Shown: positions 51,227 through 60,135, counted from the first letter of the stretch. The stretch: DNA of 64,000 bases from Chryseobacterium geocarposphaerae (GCF_002797535.1 NZ_PGFD01000001.1:1302001-1366000); one strand, 5' to 3'. Notes: a model not told the origin generated them from the sequence alone. A program made the numbers and translations.

Positions 51227-52417
51227 TTAAGCGTGTGCTTTTCTTATTTTAATCATGCTTAAAATGATCAGTCCTAAAACACCTAAAATAAAATAACCTT
51301 CCGCCACCTGCAACTGAATCTGTGGCTTTATTACCGCTGCAATTCCGTAGCTTATTGCTGATGTGATGATAAAGGCAATTCCGCCGGTCAAACCTCCTGC
51401 AATCCCTGCAGAATTCGGGAATCGTCCTATACAATAAGAAAAATAGTTATTAAATATAAATCCTGCTGTCACATGAATTAAAAATGCAAATGCAACCAAA
51501 CTGTAAATATTGCTTGAGAGATAAGAAGCCACAAACATCAAAATGATTAAAATCAATTGCATGAAATTAGCATACCGGATTTTAGGTAAAAACGCTTTAT
51601 TAATCAATGCCTTCCCTAAGAATCCACCTGTCATCCATGCAAAACCAAGGATAAGGGAAACGTAGCCTGCCACCACTTCTGAGTAGCCCATTTTATGCTC
51701 AATGATGAAAGATCCACACAAATTGAAGAACATAATCATTGAGTAGCTTAGTCCGCACATCAGCATTCCGTAAAAGAAATCTTTTGCTTTAAACATCGAT
51801 TCATATTCTTTTAATAAGAATTCAATATGAAAAGGATTTCTTTTTTTCAATGTTTCTCCCGAGAATATCAATTCTAAGATTAAAAGCAACAAACTGTACC
51901 CCGCCAAGACATAGAAATTGGACTGCCATCCGAAATTTTTCTGCAAATATCCTCCGATAAACGGTGCAATGATTGGCCCGACAGACCATACAATGGTCAT
52001 GATGCTCAAATAATGTTTCCGTTCATCTCCTTCATAGACATCCACAAAAAATGCCCTTTTGGAAACCACGGCAAAGCCAGACAAAATTCCCTGCAATACA
52101 CGCATCGTATAGATTATAAAAATATTCTGAGTAGTTGCTGTTATTAAAAATGACACTACAAATAAAGCCAGTGAAGCCATTGAAACTTTATATCTTCCAA
52201 AAGAATCAACAATACTCCCTGCAAAAAACTGGGTGAGTCCGTAACTGATTAAAAATATGGATAAAGTGAGCTGAATATTACTTTCCGTCTGATGCAGTTC
52301 GGTTGCCATACTCGGCATGGAAGGCAGATAAATATCGGTTGCCAGACCCGACATCGGAATGACTGCAAATGCTAAGATTGTAGCAATAAATTTATTTTTT
52401 TCTTTAAGTGTTACCAT
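51227..52417 (-). CDS. MFS drug-efflux transporter (Bcr/CflA type)
   Basis: The 396-aa product has 12 predicted membrane helices and the Bcr/CflA opening MSGLATDIYLPSMPSMATEL followed by the loop DSFGRYKVSMAS typical of motif A and LGFAWMTGGFLGKALINKAF. Members export antibiotics such as bicyclomycin or chloramphenicol, or sulfonamides, using the proton gradient; substrate unknown here. It is 56 nt downstream of the aldo/keto reductase gene and probably in one operon with it, below the AraC-type regulator's control. Confidence 0.9.
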   Translation of the reverse strand: MVTLKEKNKFIATILAFAVIPMSGLATDIYLPSMPSMATELHQTESNIQLTLSIFLISYGLTQFFAGSIVDSFGRYKVSMASLALFVVSFLITATTQNIFIIYTMRVLQGILSGFAVVSKRAFFVDVYEGDERKHYLSIMTIVWSVGPIIAPFIGGYLQKNFGWQSNFYVLAGYSLLLLILELIFSGETLKKRNPFHIEFLLKEYESMFKAKDFFYGMLMCGLSYSMIMFFNLCGSFIIEHKMGYSEVVAGYVSLILGFAWMTGGFLGKALINKAFLPKIRYANFMQLILIILMFVASYLSSNIYSLVAFAFLIHVTAGFIFNNYFSYCIGRFPNSAGIAGGLTGGIAFIITSAISYGIAAVIKPQIQLQVAEGYFILGVLGLIILSMIKIRKAHA

Positions 52418-52473
52418 TCTTCATTAAGAATTCAGATTCCCAAATGCTCGGGAACTGAATTTTCTGTAATTTT

Positions 52474-53475
52474 TTAGTTATTTACCAGTTTCATAGATCC
52501 TTCATTGTATCTTTCTCCAGTATTTGGATATTTTTTCAGGATAGCATCAATAGTTTCCAAATCAGATTTGGAAAGTTCGAGATTGATGGCCTCTACATTC
52601 TCTTCTAAATATTTGATACGTTTAGTTCCAGGAATCGGAATAATATCTTCACCTTGGTTTAGTACCCACGCAAGAGCCAACTGAGTTCCCTTCACGCCTT
52701 TTGAAGCTGCAAAATCATTGATTTCTTTAGCCAAATTCTTGTTATTTTCCAAATATTCTGTCTGATAGCGTGGTAATGATCTTCTGAAATCTTCATCTCC
52801 AAAGTTCTGAACATCGTTGATATTAGAGAAAAGCCCTCTCGCCAAAGGAGAATAAGGAACTAAAGCAATTCCCAGCTCTCTGATTGTTGGCAGAATTTCT
52901 TTTTCAACATCTTTTGTTAAAATAGAATATTCTGACTGTAAAGCGGTAATCGGATGAATTTTATTTGCTTTTCGGATAGATTCCGCGGAAGCTTCTGACA
53001 ATCCCAAATATCTGACTTTTCCTGCCTTTACCAGATCTGCCATTGCCCCTACCGTTTCTTCAACAGGAATATTAGGATCTACTCTGTGAGCATAATACAA
53101 GTCGATCTCATCAATCTTTAATCTCTGAAGACTTAGGTCAACCGCCTGCTTGATCCATTCCGGAGAACCATCAAAATAAGTTCCTGGAGCTCCGCTGTGA
53201 CTTGCTTTTCCGTCTTTAAATCTGAACCCGAACTTTGTAGCAATAAAAATTTTATCACGGTTCGGAACCAATACTTTGGAGATCAGCTTTTCATTTTCCC
53301 CATTCGCATACATATCTGCCGTATCCCAGAAATTCACTCCTAGATCCAAAGCTCTATGTAATGTATTAATACTTTCCTGTTCATCTGTCGGTCCGTACGC
53401 AAAGCTCATCCCCATGCATCCCAAACCAATAGCCGATAATTGTTCTTCTGTGTTTCCTAATTTTCTAAATTTCAT
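52474..53475 (-). CDS. Aldo/keto reductase
   Basis: The 333-aa product is a TIM-barrel aldo/keto reductase: VNFWDTADMYANGENEKLIS (catalytic Asp and Tyr), FIATKFGF (Lys) and EIDLYYAHRVDPN (His), i.e. the full tetrad, then the GIALVPYSPLARGLF motif and the final NADPH-binding IPIPGTKRIKYLEENVEAIN. It should reduce aldehydes, perhaps toxic ones. Promoter has a -7 box (TAATTTTG) and a 21-bp-period repeat pair upstream that overlaps the AraC-type gene's end. Confidence 0.92.
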   Translation of the reverse strand: MKFRKLGNTEEQLSAIGLGCMGMSFAYGPTDEQESINTLHRALDLGVNFWDTADMYANGENEKLISKVLVPNRDKIFIATKFGFRFKDGKASHSGAPGTYFDGSPEWIKQAVDLSLQRLKIDEIDLYYAHRVDPNIPVEETVGAMADLVKAGKVRYLGLSEASAESIRKANKIHPITALQSEYSILTKDVEKEILPTIRELGIALVPYSPLARGLFSNINDVQNFGDEDFRRSLPRYQTEYLENNKNLAKEINDFAASKGVKGTQLALAWVLNQGEDIIPIPGTKRIKYLEENVEAINLELSKSDLETIDAILKKYPNTGERYNEGSMKLVNN

Positions 53476-53503
53476 GATATGCTGTGATTTTAAATTTACA
53501 GGA

Positions 53504-53511
53504 CAAAATTA
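53504..53511 (-). promoter_or_regulatory. -7 box (TAATTTTG) of the aldo/keto reductase operon
   Basis: Exact TAnnTTTG on the minus strand, 28 nt before the ATG. The same octamer, in TATAATTTTG, occurs at the araC-type promoter. Confidence 0.55.
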
Positions 53512-53540
53512 TAACCGAAATGCAAAGATTCTGATATAGA

Positions 53541-53570
53541 ATTCAAACGAAGAATTATAAAATTCAAACA
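53541..53570 (-). promoter_or_regulatory. Candidate AraC-type operator: ATTCAAAC repeats at 21-bp period
   Basis: ATTCAAAC occurs at 53541-53548 and 53562-53569, 21 bp apart, as for tandem AraC half-sites. The second copy lies in an 18-bp sequence (TGTTTGAATTTTATAATT on the minus strand, 53553-53570) found again in the araC-type promoter. The proximal repeat is 30 nt from the -7 box. Confidence 0.55.
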
Positions 53571-54469
53571 ACAGAAGTCCGAACAGCATTGGGAGTCATT
53601 CCCGTCTGTTTTTTAAAGTAATTGGTAAAATAAGCAGGTTCTTCAAATCCCAGTCCGTAAGCAATTTCAGAAACGTTCCAGTCTGTATGCTTCAATAGTG
53701 CATTCGCTTCCTGGATAATTCTTGAGGTGATTTGCTGACTTGTTGTTCTTCCCGTAATTTCCTTTACGGAACGGTTGAGCGAATTGACATGAATGGACAA
53801 GTTTTCTGCATAATCCACCGGACTTTTCAATTTTAAAAATCTTTCCGGGCTATCGATCGGGAATTGTCTTTCCAATAATTCCATGAATAGAGAAGCTACC
53901 CGTTGAGAAGCATTCTGATAAGGTTCAAAATTTTCCGCAGGATGCATCTTCATGGTTTCATGGATCAAAAGATGAAGATAAGCGCGCAGCATATCGTATT
54001 TATGTAAATAATCTGACTGGATTTCCGTCATCATTTTAATAAAGATATCCGAAACGGTTTTCTGCTGTTCCTCATCAATAAAGAAAATAGGAGTTCCTCC
54101 AATTCTGAAAAGCGGTGATTCCTGAAGTGTTCCCAACCGGTTTCCATCATGTAAAAACTGATCGGTAAAAAGGCAGAAAAACCCTTTCTGATCGTCGTCA
54201 TCCGCGTCCCATGAATAGGGAATCACAGGATTTGAAAATAATAATGCAGGCCTGTCCACGTGAATCCACTTATCTGCATAATGAAGCTTTCCTTTTCCAA
54301 TAATTAGTGAAATTTTGTAATAGTCTCTTCTGCTATACGGCGTAATGGATGAACAGTTTTCACGTGAAAAAACATTGAAGTGTCCTACTCCCGGAGTTTT
54401 GATACATTGTAAACCTTGGTTCTGAGCATTTCGCTCGTAAAAACCTTTTATTGTTTCTCTGGATTCCAT
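53564..54469 (-). CDS. AraC-family transcriptional regulator
   Basis: The 301-aa product has an N-terminal cupin-like sensing domain (about 20-150; SPVIPYSWDADDDDQKGFFC) and a C-terminal AraC HTH pair (about 205-300; NLSIHVNSLNRSVKEITGRT, DWNVSEIAYGLGFEEPAYFT NYFKKQTGMTPNAVR). It probably regulates the aldo/keto reductase and MFS genes just downstream and itself, since an 18-bp sequence is shared by both promoters. Its -7 box is 4 nt from ATG (leaderless). Confidence 0.92.
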   Translation of the reverse strand: MESRETIKGFYERNAQNQGLQCIKTPGVGHFNVFSRENCSSITPYSRRDYYKISLIIGKGKLHYADKWIHVDRPALLFSNPVIPYSWDADDDDQKGFFCLFTDQFLHDGNRLGTLQESPLFRIGGTPIFFIDEEQQKTVSDIFIKMMTEIQSDYLHKYDMLRAYLHLLIHETMKMHPAENFEPYQNASQRVASLFMELLERQFPIDSPERFLKLKSPVDYAENLSIHVNSLNRSVKEITGRTTSQQITSRIIQEANALLKHTDWNVSEIAYGLGFEEPAYFTNYFKKQTGMTPNAVRTSVV

Positions 54470-54473
54470 GGTT

Positions 54474-54494
54474 CAAAATTATAAAATTCAAACA
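54474..54494 (-). promoter_or_regulatory. Leaderless promoter of the araC-type gene with shared 18-mer
   Basis: TAATTTTG (54474-54481) lies 4 nt before ATG. It overlaps TGTTTGAATTTTATAATT (54477-54494), identical to 53553-53570. Autorepression by binding over the core promoter is plausible. Confidence 0.5.
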
Positions 54495-54530
54495 TAAGTT
54501 GTGTAAAAAAATAATAACCATTGATAAAAT

Positions 54531-54562
54531 AAAAAATGGCTAACCTTTCGATTAGCCATTTT
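54531..54562 (-). terminator. Intrinsic terminator
   Basis: AAAATGGCTAA and TTAGCCATTTT pair over 11 bp with an 8-nt loop; T-run on the minus strand. It ends the small secreted protein gene at 54591. Confidence 0.8.
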
Positions 54563-54590
54563 AAAATTGAATGTATAGTTGATAATTGGT

Positions 54591-55013
54591 TTAATGATGA
54601 TGCCCGTTGCCTTTTTCTTTATAGATATAGACCTTTTTATTCCCTTGCTTGTATTTTTTATTATTATTCTTATTACGGTTATAAACGGCCACCGGATTTT
54701 GTCCTTTATAATATTTATTTTTGAATTTTAAATACTTATCAGGTCCTAAAATTCTTTCCAGCTCAAAATATCTGTCTTCTCTCCATCTATCGGGATTATT
54801 GACATATACTCTATTCCATGAATTGTAATCATGGTATCTATCATTCAGAACATAAATCTGGTTAGCCTGTGTCTGCGACAGCACCAAATCGGTAATTACG
54901 GATGCCCAGTTGATATCTGTTATACTTCTTCTGTAATCGTTATAATAATCTGACTGTGCATATGTTAATCCAAATGTCCCGACAAGCATTGCTGTTAATA
55001 ATAACTTTTTCAT
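54591..55013 (-). CDS. Hypothetical secreted basic protein
   Basis: The 140-aa product has a signal peptide (MKKLLLTAMLVGTFGLTYAQ) and mature residues rich in Tyr, Asn and Arg, including VLSQTQANQIYVLNDRYHDY NSW and LERILGPDKYLKFKNKYYKG. The first segment resembles a CpxP/LTxxQ-like helix. The tail is Asn/Lys-rich and ends in GNGHHH, suggesting metal or cell-surface binding. No paralogue or operon partner is visible; a terminator follows. Function unknown. Confidence 0.65.
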   Translation of the reverse strand: MKKLLLTAMLVGTFGLTYAQSDYYNDYRRSITDINWASVITDLVLSQTQANQIYVLNDRYHDYNSWNRVYVNNPDRWREDRYFELERILGPDKYLKFKNKYYKGQNPVAVYNRNKNNNKKYKQGNKKVYIYKEKGNGHHH

Positions 55014-55264
55014 TTCATGCGTTTTAAAATTAAACTACCTATTAATTTTCAATTAGAATGCCAAATCAGTTTTAAATTCCGTTCAAAAATATAAGAATTT
55101 GATAATCTGAATGATATATTTCAATCAAAGGAATATATTTTTTGAATTTCCAGGTAAATTAACCTCTCTGTTCTTTCAATAAAAATAGATTGTCAAGATT
55201 TTCAGTTCCTTAATTTCTTAATAATTAGTTTTAAAAATAGCTAAAAAACAATTATTTTTCATTT

Positions 55265-55272
55265 TAAATTTG
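55265..55272 (+). promoter_or_regulatory. -7 box (TAAATTTG) of the GNAT gene
   Basis: Exact TAnnTTTG in the 320-bp AT-rich gap between the secreted protein and the GNAT gene; no gene is seen in that gap. The predicted leader is about 55 nt. Confidence 0.45.
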
Positions 55273-55334
55273 TAATTTTAAGAAGAGAAAAACAATAAAA
55301 CCTCATTTTTTTAACCGCCAAAAATCTCGATATT

Positions 55335-55622
55335 ATGGAAAATATAAAATTTGAAATATCTCCATATCAGGACGAATTGCAGATATTGATTGATGAAAAA
55401 AAAGCCGGTTATATGTCCATAGAAATTGACGGAAGACTTCTTATTGTATATTATACCAAGCTTAATGAAGAGGTGGAGGGAAAAGGATACGCCAAAATGC
55501 TTTTAGACGAACTGGTACGCTATGCCGAAGAAAAAGATCTGCTCGTAGATCCAGAATGTGATTTTGTGAGACAGCAATTCGAAAATCATCCGGCAAGATA
55601 TAAAGGAATCTGGCACGCCTGA
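55335..55622 (+). CDS. Small GNAT-type N-acetyltransferase (YidJ/COG2388-like)
   Basis: The 95-aa product is a short GNAT: strand IEIDGRLLIVYYTKLNEEVE, then the acetyl-CoA binding loop EGKGYAKMLLDELVRYAEEK (Q/R-x-x-G-x-G/A equivalent) and the final FVRQQFENHPARYKGIWHA. This size and pattern match the COG2388 family, whose acceptor is unknown. Its stop codon is next to the convergent metallo-hydrolase stop. A standalone gene with its own promoter. Confidence 0.82.
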   Translation: MENIKFEISPYQDELQILIDEKKAGYMSIEIDGRLLIVYYTKLNEEVEGKGYAKMLLDELVRYAEEKDLLVDPECDFVRQQFENHPARYKGIWHA

Positions 55623-56717
55623 TCAATCTTCCCACCAGATTCTGAACTGCTGATCTTCTTTATTGAGGTCAACAGGTTCACCAATCATAGGTGTTAAAAT
55701 ATTCAGTTTTTTTTCTTTTCCAAGTCGCAGTACTTTTTCCAAAGGCTCATTCCATGGATGCAGTGCCAATGCAAATTTTGAAGAATGTACCGGAATGATC
55801 TTCTTTGCCTTCACGTCTATACTTGCCTGAATTACATCTTCCGGTAAGGCATGAATGTATTTCCAGGCTTCATTATACTGCCCATTCTCCATAATGGCAT
55901 AGTCGAACGGACCAAATTGCTCTCCGATCATTTTAAAATGAGTATCATATCCACTATCTCCTCCTAAAAATATTTTTTTGGTAGGTGTTTCCAACACATA
56001 AGAGGTCCAAAGCGTAACGTTTCTTTGTGTTTTTCTTCCTGAAAAATGTCTTGCAGGGGTAAATATTATTTTAATATCATTCTTTAGAATAATTTCAGCT
56101 CCCCACTCTTCTTCAATCAATTGTTCCGGTTTATACCCCCATTTTTCCAAATGAGCACCCACGCCAAGAGGTAAAATAACTTTTCCTACTTTATCTTTAA
56201 TTGCTTTTACGGTTGGATAATCCAAATGATCATAGTGATCATGAGTAATGACCAAATAATCGGTGTTGGGAATATCTTCCGGTTTGAAAATATCGGCTCC
56301 TGCAAATGCTTTATTGAAAAATTTAAACGGAGAACCATACAAACTGAGCACAGGATCAATTAAAAAAGAAACGCCATCGGTTTGAATAAAATATGATGAA
56401 TGCCCCATCCAGATGAAAACATTTTTATCTTTTGAAAGGTTTTTCAAATCTGTATGAATGGACGGAAGATTTTTTACAGGTTTTAAAAGCGGATCTTTCT
56501 TTTTGAAAAAAAAATCAGACATTACTTTCGGCATAGAATACCCTTCTGTAAGCGAAGGAGTATAGCTTAAATTCTGAAACTTTTTATCTTTAAAATGTTT
56601 TGACTGCTGCATTCTTTTCAGTCTTTCTCCTTTGGCTTCCGCCCCGAAAACATCCTGACTGGTCACTATAAAATACAGGATGATTAAAACCGTTATTGTA
56701 ACAAGTATAAATATCAT
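55623..56717 (-). CDS. MBL-fold metallo-hydrolase (NAPE-PLD/UlaG-like)
   Basis: The 364-aa product has a membrane anchor (1-20) and an MBL fold with VITHDHYDHLDYPTV (H159, H161, D163, H164), the H-x-H-x-D-H metal site, later ARHFSG (His) and LGGDSGYD (Asp) and a C-terminal VPVHSSKFALALHP with His. The order and the WMGHSSYFIQTDG segment resemble the NAPE-PLD/RomA group. It probably hydrolyses a phosphoester or lipid at the membrane; substrate unknown. Convergent with the GNAT gene, directly adjoining. Confidence 0.87.
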   Translation of the reverse strand: MIFILVTITVLIILYFIVTSQDVFGAEAKGERLKRMQQSKHFKDKKFQNLSYTPSLTEGYSMPKVMSDFFFKKKDPLLKPVKNLPSIHTDLKNLSKDKNVFIWMGHSSYFIQTDGVSFLIDPVLSLYGSPFKFFNKAFAGADIFKPEDIPNTDYLVITHDHYDHLDYPTVKAIKDKVGKVILPLGVGAHLEKWGYKPEQLIEEEWGAEIILKNDIKIIFTPARHFSGRKTQRNVTLWTSYVLETPTKKIFLGGDSGYDTHFKMIGEQFGPFDYAIMENGQYNEAWKYIHALPEDVIQASIDVKAKKIIPVHSSKFALALHPWNEPLEKVLRLGKEKKLNILTPMIGEPVDLNKEDQQFRIWWED

Positions 56718-56858
56718 TTTCTAAATAGTCAAATGTATGACATTATCTTCTATGACGGATCAACAAAAAGAATACCTTTATTTTTTACTTAATTTTATGT
56801 AAAAAGCAAAACAATATTCTAAACTTTTATAAATTAGCCCATTGAAATTTCAAAAACA

Positions 56859-58394
56859 TTGAGAAAGTTTTCCCCTATTATATTATTCATTCTCATTCTT
56901 TCATCCTGCTCATCTGTAAGAAAGCATAATGAGCAGAGAAGTTCATGTATTCCTCCTGAAGAACTGAAGGAAGATGTAGACTATGCTTACGCCAAAATCA
57001 AGGAAATGCATCCCAGACTTTACTGGTATATTCCCAAAAAACAGTTAGATCATAAGTTTGACAGTCTTAAGCAAACCATAGATCAGCCTCTTACCCCACT
57101 TGAATTTTATTTTAAGCTGCAGCCTGTAATTGCCAGTATAAAAGAAGGGCATCTTTCTTTAAGAATTCCGATAAAAAAATTTACAAAGAAAGAACTCAAA
57201 TCTCTGGAAAATAAGAAGGGAATGTTCAGCCGGTTTGAATATTATGTAAGCGGAGAACATTTATATATCATCGAAAACAAAGATTCGATCGAAAATATAA
57301 AACCGGGAACTGAAATTTTAAAAATAAACGATGTTCCTGTACCTGTCTATTTAAAAAAATATAAAAATCTCATCAGCAGTGACGGGTACAATACTACTTT
57401 TCAGCCTTATTTTTTAAAAGATATATTCTTTAATTTTTACAGCGCAGAGTTTGGCTTTAATGATACCGCAAAAATTGAAACCCTTTATGATAAAAAAATA
57501 AAAACCTACATTTTAAAAAGAGCTGAAAAATCTAAAACCGATTTCGAAAAAGATAAGGAACAAAAAAAGAAAACACTGGAAAGAAAGGTAAATGACTATG
57601 TTGCCTTTAATGATTCTTATAACCGTACTTTCAAATTCCTGGCTCCTGACAGCAGTATAGCCTATATTAAAGTCAAAAGTTTTTCGAGAACCTATTCAGA
57701 AAAATTCTATAAAGAGGCTTTTGCCAAAATTAAAAATGCGAAAGCAAAATACCTCATCATAGACATCCGTAATAATTATGGCGGATCTTTGGATGAAATT
57801 AACAACCTGTATTCTTATTTGGCTTCTGAACCATTCACCTTAATTAAACGCTCTCAAGTTACTTCAAAAAGCAGTCCTTTAAAAACCAATTATTTCAGAA
57901 AAAGCAATGCGCTAAACTACACTTTTAAAAGCTTGCTGTATCCCGCTTTTCTTGTAAGTCAGACGATGAGCACCTATAAAAAAGACAGTATTGTTTATTA
58001 TAAAATGAAAGCGGACCGCGAAACCCAACCCCAAAAAGATGCTTTTCACGGAAAGGTTTTTGTACTCATTAATGGAGGTAGTTTTTCAGCGTCATCCATT
58101 ATAGCTGCAAAACTTAAAAATGATAAACTTGCTACTTTAGTAGGAGAAGAAACAGGAGGTGCTAATGACGGCACTATTGCGGGATTTTATTCTTATCAGA
58201 AGTTACCTCATTCCAAAATAAGCTTACCGATCGGCTTGGCTTTGGTACAGCCCAATATCTCTTTTACCAACACGGAAAGAGGAGTGATTCCAGATGTTAC
58301 CATTACAGAAAACATTCAGGATATTTTGGATAAAAAAGACCGCCAGATGGAATGGGTGATGAAGAAAATCGTAAATGATAAAAATGGAAAATAA
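56859..58394 (+). CDS. Secreted S41-family peptidase-like lipoprotein (TTG start)
   Basis: The 511-aa product starts at TTG with a lipoprotein signal (ILFILILSSCSSVRK). The C-terminal half carries S41 protease motifs: YLIIDIRNNYGGSLDEINNL and GKVFVLINGGSFSASSIIAA, with the catalytic Ser near residue 410 (SAS of GGSFSAS). The usual Lys after it reads EETGG, so the classical Ser/Lys dyad is not certain. No PDZ domain is recognisable. There is no ATG near the signal sequence and a stop lies just upstream, hence TTG. It precedes the YdcF-like gene by 8 nt. Confidence 0.82.
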   Translation: MRKFSPIILFILILSSCSSVRKHNEQRSSCIPPEELKEDVDYAYAKIKEMHPRLYWYIPKKQLDHKFDSLKQTIDQPLTPLEFYFKLQPVIASIKEGHLSLRIPIKKFTKKELKSLENKKGMFSRFEYYVSGEHLYIIENKDSIENIKPGTEILKINDVPVPVYLKKYKNLISSDGYNTTFQPYFLKDIFFNFYSAEFGFNDTAKIETLYDKKIKTYILKRAEKSKTDFEKDKEQKKKTLERKVNDYVAFNDSYNRTFKFLAPDSSIAYIKVKSFSRTYSEKFYKEAFAKIKNAKAKYLIIDIRNNYGGSLDEINNLYSYLASEPFTLIKRSQVTSKSSPLKTNYFRKSNALNYTFKSLLYPAFLVSQTMSTYKKDSIVYYKMKADRETQPQKDAFHGKVFVLINGGSFSASSIIAAKLKNDKLATLVGEETGGANDGTIAGFYSYQKLPHSKISLPIGLALVQPNISFTNTERGVIPDVTITENIQDILDKKDRQMEWVMKKIVNDKNGK

Positions 58395-58402
58395 TCATTT
58401 TG

Positions 58403-58966
58403 ATGAATAAAAATATTTTTAAATTCTTTAAAATTCTTGCTTCTGTAATCATCTTATGGTTTCTTGTTCATTCCCTATACATTACCATTGATGGCTTTTC
58501 TGATTCTGGACAGAATGCTGATCTTGCTGTTATTTTAGGAAATAAGGTAAATGAAGACGGGACTTTATCAAAGAGATTAGAAAAACGTCTGGAAAGCGGG
58601 ATCGATCTATATGAAAATCATCGCATAAAAAAGATTTTAGTGAGTGGCGGATTGGGAAAAGAAGGATTTTATGAAGGAGACAAAATGAAGGAATTTCTTG
58701 TTGAAAAAGGTATTCCCGATTCTTTGATCATTGTTGATAATCATGGAGACAATACAAGAGCCACCGTTATCAATGCTCTAAAGCTAAAGCCACAGTTAAA
58801 ATTCAACAGCCTCATTATTGTCTCTCAGTATTTTCATGTGACACGAACCAAAAAACTATTTAAAGATCAGGGGTTTGAAAATGTAAGCAGTGTAAGTCCA
58901 AATTATTTTGAATTCAGAGATTTTTATTCGATTGTAAGAGAATTTCCGGCTTATTACACCCAATAA
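58403..58966 (+). CDS. YdcF/SanA-family (DUF218) protein
   Basis: The 187-aa product has an N-terminal membrane helix (IFKFFKILASVIILWFLVHS) and a DUF218 domain: NADLAVILGNKVNEDGTLSK, RLEKRLESGIDLYENHRIKK ILVSGGLGKEGFYEGD and DNHGDNTRATVINALKLKPQ. Family members include SanA, linked to vancomycin resistance and envelope integrity. The first ATG is taken as the start; a TTG just before it would add one residue. The gene follows the S41 gene at 8 nt, probably co-transcribed, and ends inside a 22-bp hairpin. Confidence 0.85.
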   Translation: MNKNIFKFFKILASVIILWFLVHSLYITIDGFSDSGQNADLAVILGNKVNEDGTLSKRLEKRLESGIDLYENHRIKKILVSGGLGKEGFYEGDKMKEFLVEKGIPDSLIIVDNHGDNTRATVINALKLKPQLKFNSLIIVSQYFHVTRTKKLFKDQGFENVSSVSPNYFEFRDFYSIVREFPAYYTQ

Positions 58967-59008
58967 GAAAGCTTCGGCGGGCTAAAAGCCCGCCGAAGCT
59001 TTCTTATT
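58962..59008. terminator. Perfect 22-bp GC-rich hairpin, 3-nt loop, between convergent genes
   Basis: Arms 58962-58983 and 58987-59008 pair perfectly (core GCTTCGGCGGGCT), loop AAA, overlapping the stop codons of the YdcF gene and the facing membrane protein gene. A T-run follows on the plus strand, so it is a strong bidirectional terminator. Confidence 0.9.
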
Positions 59009-59597
59009 TTTTAAATTCTGTCACAAGACTTTCAATCTGTTCAATATATTTTCCGTAAAAACGATGAAACCAGTATTTTCCCATCAGAAAGAGTGCAGAT
59101 AAACCAATCACAACCGAACCTATTAATAATACAGCTGTTTTAAGTTCACTCAAAGGTTTTGAATGTGGTATAAATTCAATGACAATAATCATTTCGCAAA
59201 CCAGGAAAGGTACAAAGCTTAAATAGAAGGAAATATAATATTGTTTATTGAGATAAAATTGCTGCAATAAATCTTTCAAGGAATCATAGGTACTCATTTC
59301 AGTATTGCTAATTTCTTTATAAAGCTTAAAAAACTTACTAAAAAAGAACCCAATTACAAATGCCATCGAAACAATCAAAACAGATAGATAAAATTGTAGT
59401 TTAAAAGTTTTACAGGACAAAACAGCAAAAAAAGCGATGATGAAAGTTATCAAAGTGTACCAAAACTCTTTACGCATATTCTTTCGCACTTTCTCTAGCG
59501 GCAAATTAATTTTATTTTTTTGCTCAATACTTATCTGCGGAGCTTCTTCAAAAGAATCGTCTGCATTCCAGGTATTTTTCAGTTCATCTATATTCAT
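59004..59597 (-). CDS. Membrane protein of ECF module 1, putative anti-sigma
   Basis: The 197-aa product starts MNIDELKNTWNADDSFEEAP with a cytoplasmic acidic region of about 50 residues, then four membrane helices (about 42-75, 80-95, 115-140, 150-175). It is paralogous to the gene at 62396 (same W-N start, QKNEI-like hinge and R-K/MRKEFW step). It lies 18 nt after the ECF sigma gene, the usual position of an anti-sigma factor. No zinc-binding anti-sigma motif is present; the role is inferred from position and conservation of the pair. Confidence 0.7.
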   Translation of the reverse strand: MNIDELKNTWNADDSFEEAPQISIEQKNKINLPLEKVRKNMRKEFWYTLITFIIAFFAVLSCKTFKLQFYLSVLIVSMAFVIGFFFSKFFKLYKEISNTEMSTYDSLKDLLQQFYLNKQYYISFYLSFVPFLVCEMIIVIEFIPHSKPLSELKTAVLLIGSVVIGLSALFLMGKYWFHRFYGKYIEQIESLVTEFKK

Positions 59598-59615
59598 GAT
59601 AATTGATTTAAAAAA

Positions 59616-60116
59616 TTAGTATTTATTGGTGTTCAGAATATCCTTTAACTTATTCTTGGCACGGTTCATTTTTACTCTTACATTACCTTCAGAAATTCCC
59701 ATTTGTTCAGCAATCTGCTTTCCGGAAAAATCTTCTAAATAATAAAAAATAAATGCTTTATCGATCGGGTTAAGCTGATGAATAGCCCGATACATTTCCT
59801 TCAGCTTCTCTTCTTTGTCATGATCATACTCATCCTGTACAATTTTATAATTAGAAACATTATCGTTTTCTATAAAGCTTCTTTTCTTTTCGGATTTCAG
59901 AAATATGATCGCGGTATTAAGAGCAATTCTGTACAGCCAGGTTGCAAATTCGCTTTCCCCTTTAAAACCACGATATGCCTTCCATACCTGGTACGTAATT
60001 TCCTGAAAAAGATCGTCGCGGTCATCCTTTTCATCCACATACATTTTGGAAATCTTAAAAATGATTCCTTTATGCCTTTCGATCTTTTCTAGAAATTCCT
60101 GTTCTAATGAGGTCAT
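59616..60116 (-). CDS. ECF sigma factor, module 1
   Basis: The 166-aa product has region 2 (KMYVDEKDDRDDLFQEITYQ VWKAYRGFKGE) and region 4 (LNPIDKAFIFYYLEDFSGKQ IAEQMGISEGNVRVKMNRAK), the short two-domain ECF layout. It is closely paralogous to the product at 63227 (same length and many identical residues). Its promoter contains TGTAACA-N14-CAACTAACT on the same strand, as do the M4 protease and module 2. Autoregulation through its own promoter is the likely reading. Extracytoplasmic stress signal unknown. Confidence 0.9.
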   Translation of the reverse strand: MTSLEQEFLEKIERHKGIIFKISKMYVDEKDDRDDLFQEITYQVWKAYRGFKGESEFATWLYRIALNTAIIFLKSEKKRSFIENDNVSNYKIVQDEYDHDKEEKLKEMYRAIHQLNPIDKAFIFYYLEDFSGKQIAEQMGISEGNVRVKMNRAKNKLKDILNTNKY

Positions 60117-60135
60117 GATTTTCGTTACTCTAAAG

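Noticed and set aside
55660..55690. CAGGTTCACC-like sequence inside the metallo-hydrolase gene
   Set aside because: It is coding, single and without a second repeat at 21 bp, so it is treated as chance.
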